64,000 bases of DNA from Planctomycetota bacterium (GTDB lineage Bacteria; Planctomycetota; UBA8742; UBA2392). The stretch spans positions 1 to 64,000 of the forward strand of contig JAMQHL010000021.1 in NCBI GenBank assembly GCA_025993795.1, in the 5' to 3' direction. The translations under genes and the position numbers were made by a program. This document shows, piece by piece, positions 1 through 8,452 of this stretch (the first letter of the stretch is position 1; each line of letters begins with the position of its first letter). The notes below the pieces were generated by a model that made no database searches, had not been told where the DNA came from, and saw nothing but the letters and a program-made list of their open reading frames with translations.

Positions 1-1
1 G

Positions 2-82
2 TACCTGATCGGCGCACCGCTGGGGAAGGTGCTGGATCAATTCACGACGCAACTCGCCCCGCCCAGACCCAAATCCACATGA
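2..82 (+). pseudogene. C-terminal fragment of an unknown protein (window edge)
   Basis: An open frame enters from the left edge and stops at a TGA at 80-82, giving 26 residues that include GAPLGKVLDQFTTQLA. The amphipathic, codon-like composition suggests the end of a real gene. The fragment is too short to assign to a family. It could be the tail of a chromosomal gene or part of a neighbouring element; the upstream sequence is needed to tell. Confidence 0.3.
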
Positions 83-709
83 AACAGCGAGGAACCTTCT
101 TAAACAAGCTCTTAGCAAACTTCTTGGCGTCTTCCGCCAGCCAGGTCAACCTCGCGGCCAACGACTCCACCCGGTACGACTCCGGGCATACCAGCGTTTG
201 CGGGGCTGCCCGATCAGGCCGTATCAGTCGCGGCTTTCCGAAGTACGGCGTGCTGTGCAACGCCCTGCTGACCGGCGCCGCTGACGCATCGAACGGCTGC
301 CTGCTTATGCGCGAAACATTCGGTGCTGCAAACGCAATTCTGCCACGCGTGGCGGACCGACGTGGAGAAGCCCCTGTGCAATCGGCCACGATGGATGACG
401 CGCCGCTTTACCAGCATGAACTGCGGGCGTGTTGGCAAGTGGAATCGCTGCATAGCCAGGTAGTCGCAAGTTCGAAAGCCAGTTGTCAGCCGTCAGCATG
501 TGCGGCCAGTTCTGCGAGCTATGCCTGCGGGAGACTGCACACAGCACAGGACTGGCTTTGCGGCGCCAGACGCAGCAAGCCCCAGATCCGCTTGAAATGT
601 GCGCTATCCACATGGCGAACGTCGGTACAGCTCATAGTACAGTGAGAAGTCCATACGTTTGGCCAGCAAGAACGACCACCCGGAGAGCCAATCCCCGGGC
701 AGGTACGAA
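83..709. other. Gene-free flank left of the element
   Basis: No convincing gene is visible here. A minus-strand frame at 42-389 ends in a lysine-rich stretch (AEDAKKFAKSLFKKVPR) but has no recognisable domain, and I do not call it. The last ~90 bases resemble the right end of the integrated element: a CGGTAC motif at 623-628, 'tacgtttggcc' near 655, and a hairpin at 679-699 (CCCGG stem) just before the tRNA-derived repeat. That is what an original tRNA terminator, or the end of a related element in tandem, would look like. Confidence 0.4.
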
Positions 710-756
710 TCTGGAGCGGGCGAAGGGGTTCGAACCCTCGACCACCTGCTTGGGAA
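710..756 (-). repeat. Left 47-bp direct repeat: displaced tRNA-Gly 3' fragment (att)
   Basis: Identical to 14076-14122. On the minus strand it holds the anticodon loop with anticodon CCC, the variable loop, the T arm, the 3' acceptor strand and the encoded CCA (712-714). Homology stops right after the anticodon loop, so the 5' half of the tRNA is absent. This is the expected product of tyrosine-recombinase integration in which the element restores the tRNA at the other end. Confidence 0.9.
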
Positions 757-999
757 AATCTGCAAGTCCGCTCGTCAATAAACGCAGTCCCGGCAACGAC
801 ATCGGCTGAAAACTGGCTCTGTAAGCAGCTTTCAAGGCAATCAACGCCTGACCTAGCTTACCTTCGCTTCGAGCGGTTTAGGCTGGATTTTCGGTACAAT
901 CTCGGTACAGTAGCCCGCGAATCCGCCTGATAGGCCGGTTCTCGGTACACGGTGTACCGGGAACGTACCGGAAATCCCGCAACCCGTGGAGTAGAGCCG
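757..999. promoter_or_regulatory. Left end of element: repeated CGGTAC motifs before the integrase
   Basis: This non-coding stretch contains CGGTAC at 892-897, 903-908 and 943-948 and the inverted form GTACCG at 954-959 and 965-970. The same core recurs at the opposite end (13988-13993, 14000-14005, 14017-14022). Clusters of short direct and inverted repeats next to the core site are typical of recombinase arm sites or excisionase sites. They sit directly upstream of int, so they may also autoregulate it. The functional reading is inference. Confidence 0.5.
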
Positions 1000-2331
1000 A
1001 TGGGAAGGCCACGCGAAGCCGCTCACATCCGTTTGTGGCGCGGCAAACACTACCTGGTGTACACCGACTTCACCGGCAGCAAGCCGAAAGAGGTCCGCAA
1101 GTCTTGCGCCGCGCTGATGGCCTTCGATGCCGTCGCGCGCGCGGAACTGGTCAAGCGGTATATGCTCCAAGAGAAGATGGACACCGTAGAGGTAGCCAAG
1201 CGCGGCGGGCGCCTCGCCTACGACTATGGGTTGATCGCTTCGCTCGATGAGTTCCTGGCCGACACCAAAGAGCGTGCGGCCGTGCGCCTCGAAAACCCGG
1301 AAGCGCGCAACGGAATCAGCCCCAAGACTGCGGAACTGCTGGAAAAGTCCATCACCATGTTCAAGGACTGGCTGACGGGCAAAGGCGCGGCCAATCTCCA
1401 AACGGGCCAGCTCGACGGCAACATGCTCGGCAAGTTCTTCGACTATATCGCGACGGCCGAAACGAGACTCGGCAACAAGAACGTTCGCCGCCGCGCGTCC
1501 ACCGTGAACCAATACCGGCGCAACATTCGTACGGCGTTGCGCTGGATCAACCGCGCCAGGCCTCCGCGCTTCCCCGACTTCGAAGGGTTCTCTCACGCCT
1601 TCAAGCTGACTCGCTCCGACGCCGAGCCGCCGCGCGCCTTCTCACCCAAGCAACTCAAGGACTTCCTCAAGCTCGCCCTGGAGCGTGAGGACCCGGAGCG
1701 CAAAGTCGTTGTGGTGCGCTTCAAGCCGCGCGGTGAAAAGGAACGCTTCGAACAACTCGCGACGGCGTACGCCGCAACGCCTGTAAGTCGACTGTTCCTT
1801 TTGCTGGCCCTGACGGGCGTCCGCGTCGGTGAGGCTCTGGCGCTCAAGTGGGATGACGTGGACCTTGAACGGGGTCGCCTGACCATCCGCGCCCAAAAGA
1901 CGGGCAAGACGCGCATTCTGCCGCTAATGGGTGCGCCTGAGGGCGATGTTTCGCCGGGTCTGGTCGCCCTGCTCCGGCGTTGGCGTCTGGAAGCGGGCGC
2001 GCGGGAGTATGTGTTGCCCCACGACGAGCTGCCGCGCCCTGTGTTCCCAAAGGCCGGTTGGTACACCACGGCAAAGGAAGTGAAGGGCCCGCGCATCGGT
2101 CCCCAAGCCCTGCGCCAGAACTTCACCAGTTACGCCGCGTCCATCGGCATTCCCGCCGCCGTAGCCGCCATGTGGCAAGGCCACGCCGCCGACGTGGCCG
2201 AAAAGCACTACCGCGCCCAAGTGCTCGACCGCAACCCCGGCAAAACCATCGAAGAGGCAATGGGCCTTGTCGCGTACCTCGATAAAGTGGCTCCGGTGAT
2301 TACCGGAGACGGGGCAAGGAAAGCAAGGTAG
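1000..2331 (+). CDS. int: Tyrosine recombinase / phage-type integrase
   Basis: A 443-residue tyrosine recombinase, predicted to join the element to the tRNA-Gly site by cutting and rejoining DNA through a 3'-phosphotyrosine. An N-terminal arm and SAM-like core-binding region (about residues 1-230) precede the catalytic domain. Visible catalytic residues are Arg275 in TGVRVGEAL, Arg372 in QALRQNF, His395 in WQGHA and nucleophile Tyr404 in KHYRA. The usual first His of the HxxR box is Gln. The ATG at 1000 is preferred to the upstream GTG at 952 because GGAG lies 8 bases before it. The gene sits next to the left repeat, as expected for its role. The downstream gene starts 9 bp after its stop. 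Confidence 0.93.
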   Translation: MGRPREAAHIRLWRGKHYLVYTDFTGSKPKEVRKSCAALMAFDAVARAELVKRYMLQEKMDTVEVAKRGGRLAYDYGLIASLDEFLADTKERAAVRLENPEARNGISPKTAELLEKSITMFKDWLTGKGAANLQTGQLDGNMLGKFFDYIATAETRLGNKNVRRRASTVNQYRRNIRTALRWINRARPPRFPDFEGFSHAFKLTRSDAEPPRAFSPKQLKDFLKLALEREDPERKVVVVRFKPRGEKERFEQLATAYAATPVSRLFLLLALTGVRVGEALALKWDDVDLERGRLTIRAQKTGKTRILPLMGAPEGDVSPGLVALLRRWRLEAGAREYVLPHDELPRPVFPKAGWYTTAKEVKGPRIGPQALRQNFTSYAASIGIPAAVAAMWQGHAADVAEKHYRAQVLDRNPGKTIEEAMGLVAYLDKVAPVITGDGARKAR

Positions 2332-2340
2332 AGGCGGCAA

Positions 2341-3660
2341 ATGAGTAATCAGGCAGCGTTGGTGAATCTCTTGGAGTGGTGGCGGGCCATCCCGGATGCC
2401 AAGCGGCCTGCGCACCAAGGCCGGTTTCATCTGAGCGCGGCTGAAGCCGAGTTGTATGTGCTTGACCTTCGTGAGAAGTGGGCGACTTGTGGTGCGCGCG
2501 TACTGAATCTATGCAATCCGCACAAAGAGAAACTCGAGGTCGACGCGCGCGCCGCCGTAGGCGATTTTCTCGCCTGGCTAGACCTCGTTGAAGCGTCGGT
2601 GTTACGCGTGAAGGGGGTGTCTGCGCCGATCTTGAAAGACGTTGGCGGGTGGCTGGCAGAGTCGCGCGAGCGTCTCAGCCGTGTTGTCGAAACACCCCTC
2701 GCCGAGCCCTTCGGGCTTACCCTGGGTATTGGTCGGAACAGCAGCTTGCTTGCCAATTTCAGGTGGTGGGGCACGCTAGAGAGTTCGCCGGTAGGCCATG
2801 ATGGGCCCGTCCGCCGGATTCCCGACTCCGTAGTCAGCTCATGGGAGTTGGGGGCGAAGAGGGACGTACTGTCCGACTATGAAGTCGCCTGGGTCCGGGC
2901 CTTTCAGCAGTTTCCCGAATCAGTGATGGAGCTTAACTACGCGCAAGCCAAAAGCCCTTGGACGGCCGCCTTCCTTCTGAACTGGCTGCTTTCCAACAAG
3001 GGCGTTCTTCGAAAGTCCAATCTTGCACCTTCGGTTGACGGGCCGAGCGCGATACCAAGTGCCCGGGCTTGGCTGGACCAAATGGAATCCGTGTTTGTGC
3101 CGTGGTACGAGAAGAGAGTTGCGGAGTGTCCTGACCCTGAACAGAAGTTCATCCTCCCGATCATCTGTCCCGTTATCCCGTCGGCGTTCGTTGTGCCGCC
3201 AGGTCATGACGCGCTCGATATCAAAGGCCTCCATCGCGGGGCGATTGGGGCCCTGAGTGCCGAACAGGGGCAGTGCTGCACCTTTGAATTCCTGTTGTCC
3301 CGCATTGCAGAACTCGCGAGTCCCGAACTTGAATCAGAGTCCGAACTGAAAACCGTTCCGCGGCTACTGATCAAGGACGGCGAACGGCGCAAGACATTCA
3401 TCCTTGAAGTCGGCGTCGCGGGAGCGGAGCAAAAGATATCCAAGGGTGCTGCGAATCTGCTGTACACGCTCGGACTCAACGGAGCCTGTACCAATGTTCG
3501 CGCCAGTAACGTCAATGATCTTCGAAAGGCCTTCCCCGACGTCGACGATCACTTCACACCCAAGAAGAAGATCGACAACGTGTACCTCATCTGCGAGGGC
3601 AAAGCGCTTCGCGGACAAGTCCTTTGGAGGGCAACCGAGCGTCCCACGCCTCTTACCTGA
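2341..3660 (+). CDS. Unknown protein, element cargo
   Basis: A soluble 439-residue protein I do not recognise. It has no signal peptide or membrane segment. It begins MSNQAALVNLLEWWRAIPDA and is tryptophan-rich in the first two thirds. The last third reads like an alpha/beta domain, with the segments TFILEVGVAGAEQKISKGAA and KKKIDNVYLICEGKALRGQV. It starts 9 bp after int and is followed by a good terminator, so int and this gene probably form one transcript. Possible roles are accessory recombination or defence functions, but nothing in the sequence decides between them. Confidence 0.7.
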   Translation: MSNQAALVNLLEWWRAIPDAKRPAHQGRFHLSAAEAELYVLDLREKWATCGARVLNLCNPHKEKLEVDARAAVGDFLAWLDLVEASVLRVKGVSAPILKDVGGWLAESRERLSRVVETPLAEPFGLTLGIGRNSSLLANFRWWGTLESSPVGHDGPVRRIPDSVVSSWELGAKRDVLSDYEVAWVRAFQQFPESVMELNYAQAKSPWTAAFLLNWLLSNKGVLRKSNLAPSVDGPSAIPSARAWLDQMESVFVPWYEKRVAECPDPEQKFILPIICPVIPSAFVVPPGHDALDIKGLHRGAIGALSAEQGQCCTFEFLLSRIAELASPELESESELKTVPRLLIKDGERRKTFILEVGVAGAEQKISKGAANLLYTLGLNGACTNVRASNVNDLRKAFPDVDDHFTPKKKIDNVYLICEGKALRGQVLWRATERPTPLT

Positions 3661-3702
3661 GCTCGTACCCGACTAACAATCTGCGCCTCTTGGTGTGCCG
3701 TG

Positions 3703-3736
3703 AAAGCCCCTGAACGAAGCCGTTTCAGGGGTTTTT
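3703..3736 (+). terminator. Rho-independent terminator after the int operon
   Basis: The arms AGCCCCTGAA and TTCAGGGGT pair around a short loop and are followed by TTTTT. This is a standard intrinsic terminator. It separates the int transcript from the xis-like/rep pair that begins about 115 bp downstream. Confidence 0.85.
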
Positions 3737-3851
3737 GTATCCGGTTGCACCGCGTTGATACACGCGACGGCGCGGCGGACTTCTGACCCTATTCGCATCT
3801 GGTGCCTACCGGTCGCGTGCCGGAGCCATCAGGCGAAAGGGTGATGCCAAG

Positions 3852-4103
3852 GTGGAGTCCAAGAAGTTCAAGACGCTCAAGGAGTGGTCCGAAATCCTCG
3901 GCATTCCGGCGTCAACGCTGCGGGCGGAAGTGCTCGCTGGGCATCTCAAGGCGATTCGGGCGCGGGCCAGTTGCAACGCGCCGATTCTCGTTTCGGAAGT
4001 CGAGGTGGAGAGCTGGGTCCGCGACGTGGCGGGCAAGCGCCAGTTCGCTCTGTCTCCTGCTGAAGCTGGCCTCGCCAACAAGGGGGCGGGCCATGGAAAG
4101 TAA
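3852..4103 (+). CDS. Small helix-turn-helix, excisionase-like DNA-binding protein
   Basis: An 83-residue protein starting at a GTG. The segment FKTLKEWSEILGIPASTLRA followed by a basic stretch and a 'wing' (VSEVEVESWVRDVAGK) is the pattern of MerR/Xis-type winged HTH proteins used as excisionases or plasmid regulators. It overlaps the start of rep by 11 bp, so the two are translationally coupled. A role in excision or in control of rep is likely but is inference. An alternative frame beginning with ATG at 3844 does not encode this domain. Confidence 0.75.
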   Translation: MESKKFKTLKEWSEILGIPASTLRAEVLAGHLKAIRARASCNAPILVSEVEVESWVRDVAGKRQFALSPAEAGLANKGAGHGK

Positions 4104-5142
4104 GCCCGCTCCTGGCCGTGGCGAGAACGGCAAGTCGAAAGAGTTCGGCGATATCTTCACCGACAAGCGACTGAAGCGCACAAGGGCGCGGCTGATAAGG
4201 GTGCTACGGGACAGCGGCAACAAGGACCTGGCGAAAACCGCCGATGCCATTGAGCGTTGTGGTACTTGGCCTGCGGCGTTGAAGGTCTCGCCAGATGGAT
4301 GCGGGGGGTTCTATCGGAACCAGTGCCGTGAGCGCCTGTGTCCAGTCTGCGCAACGCTGAAGGGTGCAAGGCATCGCGCCGCCCTCGTCGGCGTGATCGA
4401 CGAGCGTATGGTCCTAGGCTTTCGCTTCACGCTACTGACTCTGACGTTCCCACACACTTCGAACGACAAACTCAAGGACCTGCTGCGGATTCTGTTCAAG
4501 GCTCTGGCCCTATTCCGCAAGACGGCATTCTTCAAGAAGCACATTCGCGGCTGGGCGCGGGGAGTTGAGATCACACGAAAGGACAACGGCTTTCATCCGC
4601 ACGCGCACTTCATCGTCGAGGCCGGATTCCTGAACATCGACGCGCTTCACGCCGCTTGGCGCAAGTGCGTCGTCAAGGCTGGAGGTCGAGCCCCAACGCG
4701 CGAGGGTGTTGACGTGAAGCGCCTGCAGGAGAAGCGCGTCAAGGACGGGAAGGGCCTCAATGAAGCCATCGGCTACCCGTTCAAGGTCAGCAGTCTGGCG
4801 AAGTGGCCGGACTCCTGCATTGTCGAGCTGGCTGAAGCAACAAAGCGACGCCACATGTATCAAGCATGCCGCAAGTGGTCGCGCCGGATGAAGGAACGCG
4901 AAGAGGAACTTGAGGCTTTGCTACTGGGCGATTCCGGGAGTGAGATCATCCTGTTCCGCGATTTCCTGGAGGACCTGCGGCAAGGTGACACTGAGGCCCA
5001 AGGCATGGCGCTCTCGGTGCTCCAACTGCTGGCTTCTGCCGATGGCCTAGAGGACGCGGTGCAGTTGCTCTTCGATGCCATGCCTGAAGGCCTGCGTCGC
5101 CTGTGGTCCGCTCCATCGGACGTGACACTGTGCCACGCCTAG
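4093..5142 (+). CDS. rep: Rolling-circle replication initiator (HUH Rep)
   Basis: A 349-residue Rep_1-like initiator that would nick the double-strand origin and stay bound through a tyrosine. Visible motifs are the paired cysteines CRERLCPVC (79-86), motif 1 LTLTFPH (115-121), metal-binding motif 2 HPHAHF (168-173) and nucleophile motif 3 YPFK (Tyr228, Lys231). The acidic C-terminal third (residues 270-320) has no clear domain. The ATG at 4093 is chosen because the family similarity starts just after it and AGGGGGCGGG precedes it. Upstream in-frame sequence overlaps the xis-like gene and is not needed. Rep plus integrase suggests the element can exist as a replicating circle after excision. 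Confidence 0.88.
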   Translation: MESKPAPGRGENGKSKEFGDIFTDKRLKRTRARLIRVLRDSGNKDLAKTADAIERCGTWPAALKVSPDGCGGFYRNQCRERLCPVCATLKGARHRAALVGVIDERMVLGFRFTLLTLTFPHTSNDKLKDLLRILFKALALFRKTAFFKKHIRGWARGVEITRKDNGFHPHAHFIVEAGFLNIDALHAAWRKCVVKAGGRAPTREGVDVKRLQEKRVKDGKGLNEAIGYPFKVSSLAKWPDSCIVELAEATKRRHMYQACRKWSRRMKEREEELEALLLGDSGSEIILFRDFLEDLRQGDTEAQGMALSVLQLLASADGLEDAVQLLFDAMPEGLRRLWSAPSDVTLCHA

Positions 5143-5181
5143 CCGTTCAACGCGCTCACCTCTGCGCGTCCGATGTAGGCC

Positions 5182-5279
5182 CGTCGGCGGCCCTGCTTTG
5201 GCGGGGCGCGCCGACGGCGGCGCGAAGCAGCCGCCGGCGTGCGCGGTAGGCCCCGCCAAAGCAGGACAAGCCGCCGACG
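5182..5279. repeat. Large nested palindrome downstream of rep (candidate origin)
   Basis: The outer arms are CGTCGGCGG plus CCTGCTTTGGCGGGG (5182-5205) and their complement at 5251-5279, with a 4-5 base bulge. Inside is a second GC-rich hairpin (CGGCGGC ... GCCGCCG). The structure sits 40 bp after rep. Long hairpins beside a rolling-circle rep gene are often single- or double-strand origins. The rest of the 5143-5431 gap holds no gene, and the end of hsdR reads towards it, so a bidirectional terminator role is also possible. Confidence 0.6.
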
Positions 5280-5431
5280 TTGCGGCCGGAAGCAGGATCG
5301 GACCATCACGAACCCTTCGGGTCGCCCTGGACTCTCTCAATAGCCCCAAGGCTCACGCGCCGCCCACTCAAGACCGCAGTTTGGGCTAGTTACATAGAAA
5401 TAAATGGTAGTTGTGTGCTGACCAAAGAGCG

Positions 5432-8400
5432 TCAGTCTGAGGTTATGGCGAAGACCATGTCGCCGATGAACCGGCGGAAGGAAGCGTTCTCGACGAACTG
5501 CTTGTAGACCTGGGTGTCGTCCTTCAGCAGCAGCTGCATGACCTTGCCGAGTGCTTGGTCGTGGGCCAAGCGGGCGGTGTGCGGTGTGTTCTCCCTGGCG
5601 TTCTTGAATGCAGAATCCGCCGCGACCTTCGGCGCGATGTCATTCTTGATGCGCTTGATGATGCGGTCGCCGTCGGAAAAGAGGGTCCCGAACTGCTCGT
5701 TGAACTTGGTAAGGATATTGCTCAAACGGTCCAGCTCCGGTTCCGGCTTGCCGCCTCCGGCTTCCGTGGGAACTGGCTCGATTTCTGAATCCTTGTCTTC
5801 TAGCGGCATGTTCTGGATTGCCTGCTTCTCAACGCGGTAGCTGTCCATGTCGATGGCCTCCAAAATGCCTTTGGACAGGTCCTCCTCTTTGGGCGCGGGC
5901 AACTTCGGAATCAGCAGATTCAGGAAGATCGAGAGTTTCTCCCACTGAACGTTGTTGTAGCTGATCACCGACGACAGGAAGCTGTAGGTGCGGCAAAACA
6001 CCTTGGCCTTGCTCTTGAAGTCCACCTGAGCATCTTCATCGAGAGTTTCGGTGTACACCTTGACGCAACCATCAAGAATCGGATCTAGCTTGTCGCGGTC
6101 CGCCCCCTTGAGGAACGCTGCGACAAGCTCGTCAACCTGCGTAGGCGAATACACCTGTGCACTGTCGAGAGCGGCTTTCAAGTCATGCAGCTTGTTCGGG
6201 TCGGTTTCTTCCGCAAGCAACGTCGTGCGGAAGTAGTCCTGGAAGGCGTACGTGATGGCCTCGGCGTTGTTCTGGAAGTCGAGGACAAAGCAGTCGTGCT
6301 TCTTCGGGTGCGCGCGGTTCAAGCGCGACAGTGTCTGCACCGCCTTGATGCCGGAAAGTGGCTTGTCCACGTACATCGTGTGAAGCAGGGGCTCGTCATA
6401 GCCAGTCTGGAACTTGTCGGCGCAAATCAAGAACCTGTAGGGGTCTTCTTGAATCTTGTCGGCAATCTCGCCACTGGGGAAGCCGTTGAGTGAGGCCTCG
6501 GTGACCTTGTCACCGCCAAAGTCATGCTCACCCGAAAACGCGACGATGGCCTGGTAGGGGCTCTTGCGGTCAACAAGGTAGGCCTTGAACGCGTGGCAGT
6601 ATTGAATCGCGCGTTCGATTCCGTTCGTCACGACCATCGCCCGAGCCTGGCCGCCGATCTTGCCAGCCGCGAGAACCTTTTCGTGGAAGTGGTCCACCAT
6701 GATTTCCGCCTTGAGTCGGATCGCGTGGTCATGGCTTTCGACGTACTTGCGTAGCTTCTTGTTCGCTTTCTTGGTGTCGAACTCCGGGTCTTCCTCGGTT
6801 TTCTTGACGAGCTTGTAGTAGCTGTTGACGGGCGTGTAGGCCTTCAGGACGTCAAGAATGAACCCTTCTTCGACGGCCTGCTTAATGGTGTAGCTGTGGA
6901 ATGGCCTGTGCTTGACCTTGCCCTCGGCGTCCGGGGGCAAGGCCTCGCCGAACATTTCCAGCGTCCTGTTTTTCGGCGTGGCCGTGAACGCGAAGTAGCT
7001 TGCGTTCTTCAGCATCTTGCGGGCCTTCATGCGCTTCTCTAGCGCGTCGTTCACGGTGTCTTCGGGATCGGGTTCGTCTTCGTCCGAGACATGCTCGCTC
7101 AAGGCCTGGCTCATGGCTGCTGATGTCTTGCCGCCCTGGCTGGAGTGGGCCTCGTCAATGATGATCGCAAAGCGTCGGCCTGACTCGGCCTCCAACTCGC
7201 CAAGGATGAACGGGAACTTCTGTACCGTAGAGACGATGATCTTCTTGCCTTCCTGAATGAACTTGCGTAGGTCGCCAGACTTCTCGGCGTGGCCCACTGT
7301 TGAGGCTACCTGCATGAAGCTCTTGATGGTCTTTTGAATCTGGTCATCGAGGATACGGCGGTCGGTAACGACAATGATCGAGTCGAACACGTTCGCGTCT
7401 TCCGCCGGCGTCCTGAGTCCAATGAGCTGATGCGCAAGCCATGCAATCGAATTGGACTTGCCGCTGCCCGCCGAATGTTGGATCAAGTACCGCTGTCCCA
7501 CGCCCGTGGCACGGGCGTCCGCAAGGGCCTTGCGCACCACTCCAAGTTGGTGGTAGCGCGGCCATACCTGGGCGCGCTTCTTCTTGCCGGTGCGCTTGTC
7601 CTTGGTTTCGACAATTTGCGCGTAGTTCTCGATGATGTCCGTCAGCCCTGCCGGTGTTAGCACCTCTTTCCAGAGATAGTCCGTCTTGAGCCCGTTCGGG
7701 TTGGGCGGATTGCCTCGGCCGTCATTGTGGCCCTTGTTGAAGGGCAGAAACCAAGAGCCCTTGCCCTTCAACTCGGTGCACATATGAACCTCGCTGTCAT
7801 CGACTGCGAAGTGGACAGCGCAGCGGCCGAACTCGAACAGCCGCTCCCGCGGGTCGCGGTCGCGCTTGTACTGCTCCATCGCGTCCGCGACGTTCTGCTT
7901 GGTCAAGCTGTTCTTGAGCTCAAAGGTTGCGACGGGCAAGCCATTGATGAACAGGCCGAGGTCAAGTGCCCGGCGTATCTCGTCGATGCTGTAGGCAAGC
8001 TGGCGTGTCATCGAAAAGCGATTCTGCTGGTGCAACTTCGCGGCGTTCGCGTTGCCTGGCGAAGGTGTGCCGTAGAACAGATCGAAGTGCAGCGGCCCGT
8101 GTTCGATGCCCTTGCGCAGAACGTCAATGACTCCGCGCTTTCGTATGTCGTCCGACAGGCGTGTGAGGAACTTGAGGCGGTTGATGTCTTTCGCGTCGGC
8201 AAGGATCGCTATGCCCAGCTTCCCGAACTGCACCGGCTGCGTGGCTTTCAGGAACGCAAAGAGCTGCGGCACGTCCAGCGCCTGGGCGCGGTCGTAGTCT
8301 TTGGTGCTGCCAGCTATATAGCCAATGCCTTGGGCGTCGGCGCTTGACTCGGCGATGCCATTCGATGATGGCCCAACATTTAGGCCGTCCATGCCCGCCA

Positions 8401-8452
8401 TGTGGCGCATGATAAGCGATTCGAGGCCCTTCTCGCTTGTGTCTGTAGTCAT
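5432..8452 (-). CDS. hsdR: Type I restriction enzyme, R (motor/nuclease) subunit
   Basis: A 1006-residue HsdR, the subunit that translocates DNA with ATP and cuts it at a distance. The N-terminal nuclease domain shows Asp164 and the ELK motif (Glu178, Lys180) of PD-(D/E)xK enzymes. The helicase motor has P-loop AGSGKS (328-333), DEAH (433-436) and TATPK. A C-terminal helical region for complex assembly follows. Length and motif order are normal for the family, so it looks intact. Its ATG overlaps the hsdS stop by 4 bp (ATGA at 8449-8452), showing translational coupling within the operon. Confidence 0.95.
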   Translation of the reverse strand: MTTDTSEKGLESLIMRHMAGMDGLNVGPSSNGIAESSADAQGIGYIAGSTKDYDRAQALDVPQLFAFLKATQPVQFGKLGIAILADAKDINRLKFLTRLSDDIRKRGVIDVLRKGIEHGPLHFDLFYGTPSPGNANAAKLHQQNRFSMTRQLAYSIDEIRRALDLGLFINGLPVATFELKNSLTKQNVADAMEQYKRDRDPRERLFEFGRCAVHFAVDDSEVHMCTELKGKGSWFLPFNKGHNDGRGNPPNPNGLKTDYLWKEVLTPAGLTDIIENYAQIVETKDKRTGKKKRAQVWPRYHQLGVVRKALADARATGVGQRYLIQHSAGSGKSNSIAWLAHQLIGLRTPAEDANVFDSIIVVTDRRILDDQIQKTIKSFMQVASTVGHAEKSGDLRKFIQEGKKIIVSTVQKFPFILGELEAESGRRFAIIIDEAHSSQGGKTSAAMSQALSEHVSDEDEPDPEDTVNDALEKRMKARKMLKNASYFAFTATPKNRTLEMFGEALPPDAEGKVKHRPFHSYTIKQAVEEGFILDVLKAYTPVNSYYKLVKKTEEDPEFDTKKANKKLRKYVESHDHAIRLKAEIMVDHFHEKVLAAGKIGGQARAMVVTNGIERAIQYCHAFKAYLVDRKSPYQAIVAFSGEHDFGGDKVTEASLNGFPSGEIADKIQEDPYRFLICADKFQTGYDEPLLHTMYVDKPLSGIKAVQTLSRLNRAHPKKHDCFVLDFQNNAEAITYAFQDYFRTTLLAEETDPNKLHDLKAALDSAQVYSPTQVDELVAAFLKGADRDKLDPILDGCVKVYTETLDEDAQVDFKSKAKVFCRTYSFLSSVISYNNVQWEKLSIFLNLLIPKLPAPKEEDLSKGILEAIDMDSYRVEKQAIQNMPLEDKDSEIEPVPTEAGGGKPEPELDRLSNILTKFNEQFGTLFSDGDRIIKRIKNDIAPKVAADSAFKNARENTPHTARLAHDQALGKVMQLLLKDDTQVYKQFVENASFRRFIGDMVFAITSD

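Noticed and set aside
42..389. 115-residue minus-strand gene
   Set aside because: The Lys-rich end looks protein-like, but there is no domain, no clear ribosome site and the rest has shadow-type composition.
710..756. A second tRNA-Gly gene
   Set aside because: Only the part from the anticodon loop to CCA is present; the 5' half is replaced by unrelated sequence, so it cannot fold into a tRNA.
3802..4092. N-terminal extension of Rep
   Set aside because: The frame is open but overlaps the 83-residue HTH gene, has Arg/Ser-rich composition typical of an off-frame read and adds no family feature.
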